Assembly: GCA_026874595.1 (NCBI GenBank)
Contig: CM049318.1
Location: 54,637,250-54,701,249 of the forward strand
Length of the DNA stretch: 64,000 nucleotides
Direction: 5' to 3'
Source of the DNA: Sipunculus nudus
Taxonomy: Eukaryota > Annelida > Sipuncula > Golfingiida > Sipunculidae
The translations under genes and the position numbers were made by a program. Each line of letters opens with the position of its first letter. Position 1 is the stretch's first letter. The notes below the pieces were generated by a model. The model did no database searches. It was not told the origin of the DNA and saw only the letters and a program-made list of their open reading frames with translations. This document shows positions 10,625 through 22,583 of the stretch, in pieces.

Positions 10625-11565
10625 TAGCTGATAAACCTAGTATACCAGGCTTTTTACCAGGGTTTGGGAGATATATTTACTGAGATATTGAATGTTGGCT
10701 CATTTTTTATTGTAAAAGTTAAAAGAAAATATAGATTTTTAGTGGGATACTCTCGGAATACGATATGTACAAATATTTTTTCACTGTTATTTTGTGGCGC
10801 TGTGCTCGTGGCAAAAATCATATCCCGGTATGTTTACCTTGAAGACCTTGTCAGTGATGGTTTACATTGCGAACCGGAATGAGACGCGGAGGCATACAGT
10901 GTTCCGTTGATATTTGACTGGTTTCTATCGTTGGGCGTATAAAGAATAGGTTGGTGTGAGGAACACATGAAAGATTATTTAAATGTACTTTGCAAGGAAA
11001 CTGTTCCTGAAGAAGGAGACAGAAATATGCATACATCATAAGTAGCAGAAGCGGACGCAGCGGGACTCCATGCAGTGGGTCCGTATCCCATTTTCAACCA
11101 CCGCAATCTTTCTTTCATCGTAACAGACAAATTTTGAGGTCTGAAACCCCCGCCACCACAGCCCTGTTCCTGAAACTGGGACCTTGAATTAGGTTTTGTC
11201 ATTAATCCTCCTGGGTTGAACCATTTCATAAAGCGAGAAACATGTGTCTTTCTCTTTTACTGACCACGCACGTGGGCCACATTGAAAGCAAGTGTTATTT
11301 ATATGAACAATCGTCATTAGTGATAGAGGTTAATTGACCACGATGCACGCATTCTGGTGATTGCCGAAAGCAGTTCGGCTGTGCTCGGTAAAAAAACGAA
11401 AAAATCACTCAAAATTATATGTACATTAAAAATTATTTATTTTCATATCGCTTATGTCACTGCGGGGATAATAACCTTTCAAATGATGTATGGCACAATA
11501 TTGTACACAACGCGGTTTAAGAGAACATTGCGAACAAACGTGAACCGAATTCCTGTTATAAGTAT

Positions 11566-11622
<57 letters not shown>
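10526..11622. other. U1-only segment bounded by AT tracts
   Basis: It begins with TG and AT repeats to about 10,623 and ends with (AT)n at 11,568-11,622. U2 and U3 have a single AT tract at this position and no equivalent of the roughly 0.9 kb between. It is either an insertion in U1 or a deletion between AT tracts in the other units. Apart from the MITE fragment inside it, I recognise nothing. Confidence 0.5.
11040..11225 (+). mobile_element. Diverged fragment of the GGATCC-ended MITE family
   Basis: The interior matches the MITEs at 17.1 and 34.1 kb: CCGCAA, then GGTCTGAAACCCCC, then GTTTTGTCATTAATCCT followed by GGGTTGAACC. The terminal inverted repeats are not preserved. Confidence 0.4.
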
Positions 11623-11625
<3 letters not shown>

Positions 11626-13731
11626 GTATAACCACGAGAGCCGTGATTCTTGCAAGTAACCTGGCCTTGTTAGTCATGTAATGTTCAAAACAATGGAATA
11701 ACCTGGCTGAAATAGCAAGACATCGAAATCCTGCAAAAACCTGAAAATGACTATGTCAAATTATTGTAATAATGTTAATTGTAAAAATATTTCTAAGCAC
11801 GAAGCATAATTCACATAGTATACATACAATACTATGTATGAAAATCACAAATGTTTTCTACATATATATGGCCTGTCATGAGGACCTTGGCAATATTGAC
11901 TCACCAGTCACTAGCAGTTACACTGAAACTTTCGTGTGGTATGGTGCAGCAGGACTATTTAAATAGCGGACTACACACAAAGCCGTTTGGTTGGGCTTAA
12001 GGGATAAAACCGTTGAAGGAATAAGGTTTCAATTTTTCTTGCCGCTACCCGCCTAATCGCAACCTATCTCTTGAAGATGTAATAGGACAAAGTCATGTGA
12101 TATGTGATGATGTCTGAAAAAGTGTTTATAGCATCAAGTTTATACAGCAAGCCGGACCCAGTGCCCCCCCCCCTACGGGGGGGAGCTCGGTTTATGAGCA
12201 GCATACCCTGGTGTTCTAATGGTAATCGATTACGAGCTCTCACAGAATTGTTATGGATTTCTTATACAATTTAAGTTAAGCCAGGAATCTACGTTTCAAA
12301 CATTTTCGATATCATTAGTACAGTTTTCTGAAAGATTTCTACGAACAATGAAACTTCTTAAGAAGATTTTCTTGTGTTTCAGGAGACTCCAAAAAACTAT
12401 TCCTCCGGGATCTTTGCAGTCAAATGAAACCAAAAAATGTTAACGCAAAAATAGATTTGGTAAAAGATTTATGGTGCTGTAGCGTTCGGAAAATAGCGAC
12501 ATAACCCACAGGCATGAACGTTTTTGCTTTATTTCAGTCCTGAAAACCGAGAGTCGTTTTATGTTTGCAGGATCTATGTTTAGAGCTGCTATTGGTAAAA
12601 TTTGGAATATATTGTTCCTGTGTGATGGGAAACGTATCTTATCTCCCGCGTGGTTCAAGAAAAAAACATGTTACAGGGAACTGAGTTAGTAAGCTGACGC
12701 CTTTCCGTCTACAGGTCATCACAGGGGATTATGGTCAGACGATAATGCAAAAAAATGTGATTAAGCTCTCGAAGTGAGCATCCATCCACCAAATTGTGAC
12801 ATGTCTGTTAGCATGTTTTGGAGCAGATTAACTCCAATTCGATCTAATAGAAAAAAAATTAACATTTGAGGAATAGCAAAAGAACTAACAGATGGAAACA
12901 TGTGTGAGCTTTGTTGTCGGAGATGAGTTCAATGACAGTATTTTGACAATTTTTCCATAACACAACATGAAATAACATACACACCTAACATGTATACAAT
13001 TAACATGTTTGACAAATCAAAAGGTTAAAAAAATTTGCACCAAATTGGTCTACACAAACAGAAATAACCTCAGGCTGGGCCTGGGAGGTTTGTGTATATC
13101 ATTAATGTTCAAAAGCCTTGTTTTGACGGCCGATGTTCTCACCTAAATGTGTATCCTCTTGTCAAATGTTCAGAGGTATTTTATTGTCTCATCCAAAACA
13201 CCTGTTCACCTGATTTTCGCGGTTATCTCCAGGAAAGACAAATTTGCCAAACAAAACATGCACCAATAATAAAAAGGGGAAAATGCGTACGTTTTGGTTC
13301 CATACCTGTGTATAATATGAATGTTATTCACTTTACGGCCTGGGTGGCTTGTCTCATGTGATTCATTGCATCAGTAACATGTGGCCATTGTTTGTCATTC
13401 AGGGATATGCTATGAGTACTTTGTGACGTAACAATGAAGCGCGTGAACAGGGTGAATACAAACAAGCCTCACTGTAAGCAGGGGTGGGTAGCTCTTGAGA
13501 ATTGGTCACCTGAGTATGGGTGCCTCTTTCATGCATAACGTCTATTATGACGTCATCAGTGTTCCCTGCAATGTCCATTTCATAGATTGGTGGTAAGACG
13601 TCGATACAGAATAGACCAGTTTCTCATAAAATGGTTTAAATTGTTATCAGAAAAATGGATTTAAAAATCGGAGGTATAGTGAAGCCCTTGTACATGTATT
13701 GACTGAAGAATCAATTGACTTAGTTACTGCA
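11623..13731. other. Unit sequence without recognisable gene
   Basis: This stretch is collinear with parts of U2 and U3. It passes from the GGCCTGTCATGAGGACC anchor to a C/G-rich palindromic stretch near 12,165-12,185. There U1 skips about 2.5 kb present in the other units. Only short frames occur. Confidence 0.5.
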
Positions 13732-14717
13732 ACGTAATATGGCGGCCCCATGTATATCGTGACAGACGTACAGCCTCCGTTAATAAACGGATAAGAAAGC
13801 ATAAATGGTGTTAAGCTGTTAAATCGTTTTCTTTAGAGTACAAAAGCACAAAAGGTCTAATTTTTTTATATCTGACCTATCATAAATATTAAAATATTAG
13901 CGCTGAGCGTTAACGTTTAAAGTAATGTTTCGTGCCTCTGAGAGCTGTAGACTATGCTCACGCGCTCCAGATCTGGCGGTAATCATGTATGGCCAGGGAG
14001 TTTATGAAGGTTTATAAATGCCGTGCTGATTGGTGAAGTTTTTCGATACATGATTAAACTGCGGCAACTTTTGTTAAGTACACCTAATAAAATAAAAATA
14101 AAAATGGATTCTTGAACACAAGTGTATTACATTCTACGCTATGGAACAGTGGCCTATCGGACGGCCTGCTTTGGGTCACGTGATCATTCACGCAACTTAT
14201 CATGTCATAAGATTCGTCAGGTAGAGTAATATGGCGGTCCCATGTATATCGTGACAGACGTACAGCCTTCGCTAATAAACGGATAAGAAAGCATAATTGG
14301 TGTTCGGTTGTCAAATCGTTTTCTTGAGAGTACAAAAGCACAAAAGATCTAATTCTTTATATCTGACCTAACGCAAATATTAAAATATTAGCGCTGAGCG
14401 TTAACGTTTGAAGTAATGTTTCGTGCCTCTGAGAGCTGTAAACTATGCTCCGGAGCTCCAGATCTGGCGGTAATGATGTATGGCCAGAGAGTTTATGTAG
14501 GTTTACAAATGCCGTGTTGATTGGTTAAATTTTTCTATACATGTTTAAACTCCGGCAAATTTTGTTAATTACACCTCACACAATAAAAAATAAAAATGGA
14601 TTCTTGAACACTAGTGTATTGCATTCAACGCTATGGAACAGTGGCCTATTGGACGGCCTGATTGGGTCACGTGATCATTTCACGCAACTTATCATTTCAT
14701 AAAATTCTAGAGGTACA
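13732..14717. repeat. 493-bp tandem duplication in U1
   Basis: Two direct copies, 13,732-14,224 and 14,225-14,717, begin GTAATATGGCGG and share the CTCCAGATCTGGCGG block. U2 and U3 have one copy at the corresponding place (34.0-34.7 kb; 46.2-46.5 kb). Confidence 0.8.
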
Positions 14718-15711
14718 CTTCTTCACGGAGAGGTTTCCCAGGGTAATCGAATACAAAATGTGTTTAAGGCCAAAATAAAAATAAGGTATGGTTCTCAGGC
14801 ACTTTTTTCAGAAATCAATGCGGGCGGGCGCTTTTTTTATTTTAAATTTTTTGGTATGTTTCGATAAAAATGTCAAATGATAAGGGAAAAGCATGAAAAT
14901 AACAGTTTTATTTTGCTTAATAAGTAAAAGCCGTACAAAACAAAGGAAATTTTATGGTTTTATCTTCTTGAAAGAAATGTCGGAGCGGCTGCAACTCAAA
15001 ATTGGAAAGTTTTTATTGAAAATCAAAATAAAAAGTTTTGATGCGGGGGTTTAAAATTGATGCGGGCTGTGCCTGAGAACCATACCTTTAATTTTTTTGG
15101 CCGAACGGGCCGATCAGGCTTCACGAAAACGCCCAATCGAATACGGCTAATGACTGGTACTTGGGCAATAGTGCAACCGTGCTATTCAGACGAACGTGCT
15201 CCAAGGACAAATCCACTGGCCAAATAAGGGTTCATTTACTCTTGTCGCTATCCGTCTGATCAGAGCCCATCCTTCAGTGTCTCCAGGGCGCAGAGGGACA
15301 GAGTCTGGCTCAGATATGTGATGATGTCCGATACAGTATTTAAGCCTCATGTTGCTAGCAGGACGTGACCCAGCAGGTTTTTTCAGTCTCCCAGAAGAAA
15401 ATCTCAACACGGTCATAAATAAAAAGTAACTCTCACTTTTCAAAACTTGGAGGTAAACCGGTGTGAGACCTGTTTAAAGTGTATCGATGTATAAACTCTG
15501 TGCCTCAACAATATTCGAACAGGAACTTCAGTTCTCCATAATTGGCATGCCAAATTTCAGGAAGATCCATAAAGCTATTTTCTTGAGATATCTGAATAAT
15601 GAAAAAAAATTGATGATTTGTTAGCGCACTACATTACATATCTTTCAATATACATGTATTCCTGAGAAATTTGAACGATAAATATTACAATTCTTTTGCA
15701 AGGTCTTTTTC
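14718..15711. other. Unit sequence without recognisable gene
   Basis: It contains the shared anchor GTCGCTATCCGTCTGATCAG and AT-rich flanks. No coding signal was recognised. Confidence 0.4.
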
Positions 15712-15992
15712 TGGGCTTTTACACCCGAGCCTATTGGCTCATCAGGCCGGAGCTTATCCCGGTTTCGGTAGCGTGAAGCGACTAAGGAGTTAGACTCCTC
15801 CTGGATGGGACGCTAGTCCATCGCAGGTTACCTTCCCAGTACTTACTGGTACCCATTTCTACTGCTGGGTGGACAGAGGCACACTTGCGGTTGGGACCTT
15901 GCCTAAGGGTCTTGGGGGTCTGACCGGGATTCGAACTCACGACCTCTCGATCATGAGCCCGGCACCTTAACCATTACACCACCGCCCCCACA
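15712..15992 (-). mobile_element. tRNA-derived SINE with Meta-like core
   Basis: Read on the minus strand, the head contains a tRNA-like sequence with TAATGGTTAAGG (A-box region) and GAGTTCGAATCCC (B box). The body contains GATGGACTAGCGTCCCATCC, which resembles the conserved core of animal Meta-SINEs, a comparison from memory. It is flanked by GGTCTTTTTC (15,702-15,711) and GATCTTTTTC (15,993-16,002), a target duplication with one mismatch. U2 near 35,360 has the unfilled site. SINEs are non-coding, copied by LINE machinery and transcribed by Pol III. Confidence 0.85.
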
Positions 15993-16002
15993 GATCTTTT
16001 TC

Positions 16003-17135
16003 AGTTGATTATAATTATTACCAATGACCTACGAGTATGCCAAATTTCTGAAGAGAATTCATTAAGCCATTCTGTGAAGTTAAATAAAGAGAAACTCCAT
16101 TTAAGTGAGTTGTAGGTGATGCCACAAGTGTTGTGCAATGAGAAATACATTACAAGATATGAGAATATACCAAATATCTGAACAATATATGAAACCTTCC
16201 CTCACGATCTTATATTATGTATCAGTTAAGCTCCGCTTGTCGCATCGTTATCGAGGTTTTTGCCCTGTTTGGCAAACAAGGCCTCTTCTAACAAATATCT
16301 ATGGGGGGAAAAAGATTAAATAGTACTCAAAAATGCAATGTTCAGATGACGGATAGCGACGAAAACACATGGATGCTCAAATATGGTTATGCAGCCTTGA
16401 AAAATGAATAGAAAGCAAGCTTGTGCCATGACAAAAATGTGCCGATTTCAGTGAATCCCCAAAGAAAAAAATACCGAGAAGACTTATAATCGTCAGTCGA
16501 TGGACACCAAAATGACAGGTGATGCACGGTTAAATGTATGCAAAGACGAAAGGTCAGAGGTCACCAAAAATGATATGGCATCAGTTCATATGTGACCCTA
16601 TACTAGAGTTCTAAATTATGGAAAGTAATATTGACCGGTTCTCTGGTTACACCCGGGAAACGATCAACGTAATCTCCATCCGTTTTGGTGGATTCAACAA
16701 AATTGTTCTTCATAAGTAAACTTAAGTGTTTATTGACCACCAAGTGATTTTTTTACTGTTCGTGTCATCTGCGACTTTATTTCAGTATAAATCTTTGAAA
16801 GCTTTTTAGTCAGAGATCAAGGGTCACTATAGTTTTGTTTTGGAACATGCTGTGGTATTTCCAAACTCATATAACAATAAAGAACAATTTCACTGGTCTT
16901 TTATGTGAAAAGATGTGTACAATCTTTTAAAAAAATGAAATTATCCGTAAGTATAACCAAGTGAAACTAAAATAATGTGTAAAGTGAAGGGAGAGCCTCT
17001 TTTAGTGCTTATTTTGTTATTTGTTTAGGTAGCTTATTTATTTACACAAAAGTCATTGAAACACTGGTTGAAAGTCTGAGCAGGTATTGTTTGTGCTGGG
17101 AACATCTGTTTCACGCTATAGTACATTTCTCTGTG
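16003..17135. other. Unit sequence without recognisable gene
   Basis: Collinear with about 35.4-36.1 kb of U2 and 49.0-50.0 kb of U3. Only short frames are present. Confidence 0.4.
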
Positions 17136-17329
17136 CAGAGGCGGGTCTAGGGGGTCCGGACCCCACCCCCACCCCACCCCCTTTTCAGCCACTGCAGCTC
17201 TTTATAGGGTTTCAGACCAATACTTGCGGCCTAAACCCCCCTATTCCGGACCCAGAAACCTTTTTAGGTTTTGCCATTAATCCTACTGTGTTGGACCCCT
17301 CTTTTTCTTAATTCCTGGATCCGCCCCTG
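17136..17329. mobile_element. MITE with GGATCC-type terminal inverted repeats (hAT-like)
   Basis: It ends in CCTGGATCCGCCCCTG and begins CAGAGGCGGGTCTAGG, an imperfect inverted repeat. CAGGGG-type termini are typical of hAT elements. The interior is C-rich and non-coding. It belongs to the same family as the element at 34.1 kb. Confidence 0.6.
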
Positions 17330-17701
17330 ACGTGTCATAGTATCGATGCCCGAAATCCAATTGGATAGAGTTGGAATAACCAAACTGACTTCCGCCTTTA
17401 ATACCTACTTTTGAATCACATGTTTATTTATATTTTATACAGCCTTTTTTTATAAAGAAAATATAGAGCGAGATATACCAAAGGCGGTCAGTGTTTTTTT
17501 TGTTTTTTTTTTTACAAATGAACTGCAAAAAGTTAGATTTTTAAAAATTTTACTGTAAATGATATTACGTTGTTGCAGATATGCCCGTTAACCTCATGTC
17601 AAGCATCAACTCCAACACAAAAAACTCTTTGCTTCTGCAAACATCATACGATGATATTGGTCAGTAGTATGCCCAATTCCAAGTTAATGTGCAGCATACC
17701 C

Positions 17702-18280
17702 CAAGGGGCTTAGCCAGGATTTACACAGGTGAGGGGGGGGGGGGGGTGCCGCGGGGGATGTGGGGATGGGGCGTAGGATACCCGCTGGCCAAGGAGTGCG
17801 CATTTATACAATTACTCTAATTAAGTAACAAAACAATCCAGTTCCACTGTGTTCCCGCTTCATCGACCTCATATGACATAGACGATTTTTATATAATATA
17901 ATTATTAGAGTTCGATGAGGGAGGAACACAGTTGAAATGGAATTACCGGTTATTTAATAAGAGTTATATATATATAGAGAGATTATTTATTAATCACTTG
18001 TTAGGGAGGCATGATACATTCTTCAGTTTCTTAGTTGAAATGACAATTTGAGAAATATCTTGCCCGAGATAGATCTTTTCTATATAAATACCTACCTGCG
18101 ATGATTGTGTACAGTAATAAAACTAGGTGATAACATGACTATTGTTTTCGTGTTTAAAAAAATACTTATCATTTTCTTAGTAGGTAGTTAGTATCTAGAA
18201 GATTTTTCTTCGATATTAACTGCAATTCAGCACGGGTGGGTTGCATTTACCCCCGTCGGCACCCCCTGGCTACGCCCCTG
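17702..18280. mobile_element. hAT-like element with CAGGGGCGTAGCCAGG-type ends
   Basis: It begins CAAGGGGCTTAGCCAGG and ends CCTGGCTACGCCCCTG, nearly perfect inverted repeats about 16 bp long. A G run lies near 17,733. It shows no coding capacity and no clear target duplication. U2 keeps the left end (36,174) and U3 keeps part of the interior (50.2-50.4 kb), so it predates the unit duplication. Confidence 0.55.
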
Positions 18281-19391
18281 TTGCCCTGTGATCGCGTTAG
18301 GTCACCAGTTTTATGAAATTACAGAATGTTTTAAATTCTGACATGAATTCAGAGTTTTCAAACCTTGCCCGACATGCATTATTTATAAAAGTGGGAGGGG
18401 ACACTGGAGAGCAATGTTTCTGTCTGATCCGGGTACATGAGTGGTCATAAACGGCAGACTGGAGACGACGGGCTGTGTGATGAACACGGTCAGTCTCTGT
18501 TGGGATGAATCAGTGGCGTGCCAGTGTGTCTGATCAAGGGTTGGTTGTCCGAGTGTGACATCGGATTTACACGACTGCCTGATTGCGACTGTACAACCAT
18601 GCATAATAACCTATCAATGTAAAATTATTTTATAGTCCAGCGGTTAAGCTCCCATATTTCGAGGAATTGTGCAAAAAATGAAAGAAGCATGAAAGTTTGC
18701 AAAAGTATTCTTTGGAGCTTATTGATGAATTTTAGATATAGGGCCAAGCTGAAAATAAATTATCTTGACCAAAATCCAAGATGGCAGCCAAGATGGCCGC
18801 TAGATTAGAAAATGTCAATAACTAGAGTTATATTGTGCCAAGAAAGTATTGCATATACTCTAATACTATGTTTTTCGGACCGTGCAATTCAGTTTTTGAC
18901 ATTTCAAACCTCTCCAGGTAGGCATTAGCTGGTTTTTATTATGAATTTGGCAATATTTCCATTAGTCAAGCGGTTAGGCTACATATTGAGAAGAATTGTG
19001 CAAAAGATGAAAGAAGAATGATTCTTGGCATAATAATTTTTCCAGACCATACGTTATATGTTCAGATAAGGGGTCGAGTGGAATTCATCATGTCTTGGTA
19101 AATATCCAAGATGGCCACCAAAATATAAAATGTCAATACAGCCGGTTATATTTGTCCTAGAATGCATTACAATGCACTGTTCCTATGTTATTGGGGTCGA
19201 AAAATTCATGTATTAGGGTTTCACGTCTGTATCTTGAATGTTTGAATGAAGTCTGGTTTTGGTGGTTTTGACATTGTGCTAAAATTGCCCTTTTTACAAG
19301 CACATCTAACGGTAAAACTATTTTTTGAAAACCCTGCTGAAATGTTATTTATTTGTTAATTTTAAGTATTTGAACACTATGTCTCTTTCAA

Positions 19392-19615
19392 TGTAATGAA
19401 AAGGACAGTCGACTGGTAAAACGCTCGGCTCTCTCCATTGGCGACCAAGTTTCTGCCTCGATGTTGCTATGAGAGTGGATTGTATTGGTCGGTACAGAGT
19501 CGGTTGTTTTCTTCGTGGCATCTGATTCCATCCACCACTTAGCCAACCGAGCCATGGAAATTGCCGTGTAATAGTTATTATAATAAGTTGTACAATCCAT
19601 GTAATAGAAATTTTA
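19392..19615 (+). mobile_element. Possible tRNA-related SINE, left arm
   Basis: CGACTGGTAAAACGCTCGGC resembles the 5' half of a tRNA gene. The whole 220-bp segment recurs inverted at 21,133-21,368. The B-box match is poor, so this may instead be part of the larger inverted-repeat element. Confidence 0.3.
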
Positions 19616-19904
19616 TTTGTTTATAAGTTAATGACTCTTTTGCCTTGTGGTGATGGTGCAACTTCCAGACTCTCTGCTTGCAAGAAGACAGAATCAGCAC
19701 ATTATAAGAAGCTCACAACATTATGCTGTTTGCTACACTTTCTTTTAACATGATAGATTTAGGCCTGTTGGTATACCCCTTTCTATTGAATGAGAATGAG
19801 GTTATCTATATGATAAACATGGTATGTTGTTAGAAAGAAGTCATAAGCTATTGTTAAGGCATTAGAGTAAATCTCTTGGTTTGTGGCGCGATTTCACCAT
19901 TATG

Positions 19905-19985
19905 CCATTGAGACATCGACGGGGTTTGAACAAGGGACCTACAACCATGTCCTTAACCACGAAGCGATGTTCTAACCCTATATAT
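19905..19985 (-). mobile_element. Degenerate tRNA-like sequence
   Basis: On the minus strand GCTTCGTGGTTAAGGAC precedes TTGTTCAAACCCCG, resembling A and B boxes of a tRNA-derived SINE head. The acceptor stem is not recognisable and no body was identified. Confidence 0.3.
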
Positions 19986-21132
19986 GTTATCTTTATACCG
20001 TGGTTATGGTGCACGAAAGCATGTCCAGTAGACACTTGTGAAGTTTGCCGTTTACCTGCTACATTGGAAATACATGTGGTGAATATTTCTAACAAGATAT
20101 GCATGTACTACATGAATCAACAAATGTGCATAATGTCAGCAAAGGGAAGTATTTTGTTGACACCAACGCATCATGCAAAGAACATTTTGTTGGCAAATTG
20201 TCGGGGAGGAACAAGTTTTATATCACAAAGATAACTTGCAGCAAAGGGTAGTGATTCATTACTGACACATATGTTGGTTCTTTCATACGAGCATACACTC
20301 TAAAGTCTGCATCATCACCATATCACAATATTAGTAATCTGCAAAAGGTATCTACACCAGTGTTGATTATTTCATGCATTAATCACCATTAAAAAGGCAG
20401 CATACAGCAACATGTTGCGCACCTCTAATGTGTTTCGATTCTGTTTTCATGCCAACACACAGTCTGAGGGTCATCGTTACATGGCAAAAGAAGCTTAGAA
20501 TATATAAAGCAAACAGGTGTGACCTTCTACATAATCGCGTATCTTGTCATGCACACATGTAGTCTAAATAAATTATAAATAAAGTCTTTCCTTTGAACCA
20601 GTCATGGTGTTCAGTAAGAACATTTGATATTTTTTTAATTGCACTAATAAAGATTTACATGAATGTTAAGTTGATGGTAAAATTTAATATCATTTTTGTA
20701 GATGTTTAAAAATCCTAACTTTTCATAAAGGATATCAAGCTCCCACTTTGATACCATAGAGAATACCTGAGTTTCTTTCATCCCTCACCTTTGCAAAGCA
20801 GTTAATACATTTGTTTGCATGCAAATAAAGGGATTTAAAAAAGTATTAATATAATAAAACTTTCCCCAACAAATGACACTTTCATTGAAAGTGCAGTATT
20901 AAACAAATTTTATGTTTGGGTTATGCTTATGGGTTTGCTGTTGAAAAAGGGACTTTTAGGACAATTTAATAGTTACACACAAGGCAGAATCTATACAGCT
21001 GACAGGCGTGAGCTTTTAATATAGGTCTGTATCCTGCCAGGCACGCATTCAGTCTTATATAAAAGTTATAAGCAAGATAAACTTTATATTATATTTCTTG
21101 TCTAATTTATTTTATAATAATATTTAGTTAAT

Positions 21133-21368
21133 ATGAATTTCGCATTTATGTATAATTACTATTACAAACCACTCTACATGGCTCGGATGGTGCATCCGGA
21201 GGTATATACACAGGGATGGAGAAAAGCGAAGGACAAGGAGAAATTCACTCACCTTGGACGGGCCATTACAACCTACTCTGAAAGGACCGATGTTGATTCA
21301 ACCTGGGGCGCCAGTGGAGATAGCGGAACGTTTTACCACTCAACCGTCCCTTTCATTACATTGAAACA
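21133..21368 (-). mobile_element. Possible tRNA-related SINE, right arm
   Basis: Inverted counterpart of the 19.4-kb segment. On the minus strand GTTGAGTGGTAAAACG is followed by GGTTGAATC. The 80-codon plus-strand frame covering it is very likely accidental. Confidence 0.3.
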
Positions 21369-22583
21369 GATATAGGGCTCAAATAAGTAAAATTAATATA
21401 TATGTTAAATGTCAGCACAGTTGGATTTATGCATTCGATATTTCCCCATCACTAACAGGGGTTTACATGAATGCTGATCGTAAAATCTAATTACATGTAT
21501 GTAGGTTTCAGTTAGTGTTTATGGACATATCAAGTTCAATCCTAATTTTATTCCAGATTTTATTCCATATTTTGACAGATAAGTTTTTTGCACCAATCAC
21601 CTCATCAAAGCAATAACATTTGTTAGCGTGCAAATAAAGGAAAATTAAAAGGTAGAAAAGAAGAACTTTTGCTATAAAAAACTGTTCTCCAATTCAAGCA
21701 TCCAAATAGATGACAAAGCAGACAACCTTAAGCCAGCAAATGACACTTTCATTTGACTACGATCACAATGTATGTGACTACTGTGCAGAACTCAACAAAT
21801 AATAGACGAAGAGCCAACTGTAACCCCCCTCCCCCCCCCCCAGGGATTTCATGAGGTGATCATGTTTGTATACTTAAAGGTGTGCTCTTTCAGAATCTGG
21901 TTGTCTGCCAGGCGACCATTGGTGAAACAAAAATTGTGTCAATGTCGCGTACTTTAACAATAGTCTAATTATATATTCAAAATGGCAGCCTATCGGGCCA
22001 AAATCGTCAATGATCCATTATCGTACTGAGGATCTGCCTTGTTATATCATCCAAATGATATTTGTTCAAGAGAGTCTTTCTTGAATTCCTTAGTCTTTAC
22101 ATCCCAAAAATGTTTCAGGTCTTGATAACTCTAGCGGAAACAGCAACTTATTTATATAAATAAAAAAAAAATCACCTCATAAAATCCCAAGGGGTGATGT
22201 TTTCGGTTTCTGGCCCATCGCCTAAAATGTTTGCTGTCCATTGTGGTAGTACAAACGAAATTTAGGACAATTTCAATATAAACAAAACCAGAATTCATTC
22301 ACAGATTCATTTTACAGACTTCTAACCCTTATAATAAATTTCTCGACCCCAAAAACATAGAAATAGTGCACTTGGAAAGCATTCTAAGACAAATATAACC
22401 GAATGTATTGATATTTCATAATCTGGCGGCCATTTTGGCCGCCATCATTGATTTTGGCCAAGATGAGATGAATTCCACTTGGCCCTATATCTAAAAATGT
22501 TGAGTATGGTCTGGCCGACTATTATGCCAAGTTTCATGCTTCTTTCACTTTTTGCACAATTCTTCTCTTAACAGCTGGACTAT

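Larger units (their letters stand above)
18632..22583. repeat. Large imperfect inverted-repeat structure (about 4 kb)
   Basis: The left end (TATAGTCCAGCGGTTAAG) and right end (CTTAACAGCTGGACTATTA) are inverted copies. Homology continues inward for several hundred bases: 18,958-19,290 against about 22,250-22,583, and further around 19,390-19,620 against 21,130-21,370. The left arm also contains an extra direct copy of the outer 330 bp. The arms contain CCAAGATGGC motifs. The interior holds two diverged direct repeats (about 20.45-20.9 and 20.97-21.78 kb). U3 lacks this block: 18.15 kb and 22.69 kb of U1 correspond to adjacent positions near 50.4 kb. Confidence 0.6.

Noticed and set aside
12160-12190. 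C/G palindrome as a transcription terminator
   Set aside because: It is shared in altered form by the other units and lies in non-genic DNA, with no transcript to terminate.
19881-20234. 117-codon plus-strand frame and its 80-codon antisense partner
   Set aside because: They overlap a tRNA-like repeat inside the palindrome, and no domain is recognisable.
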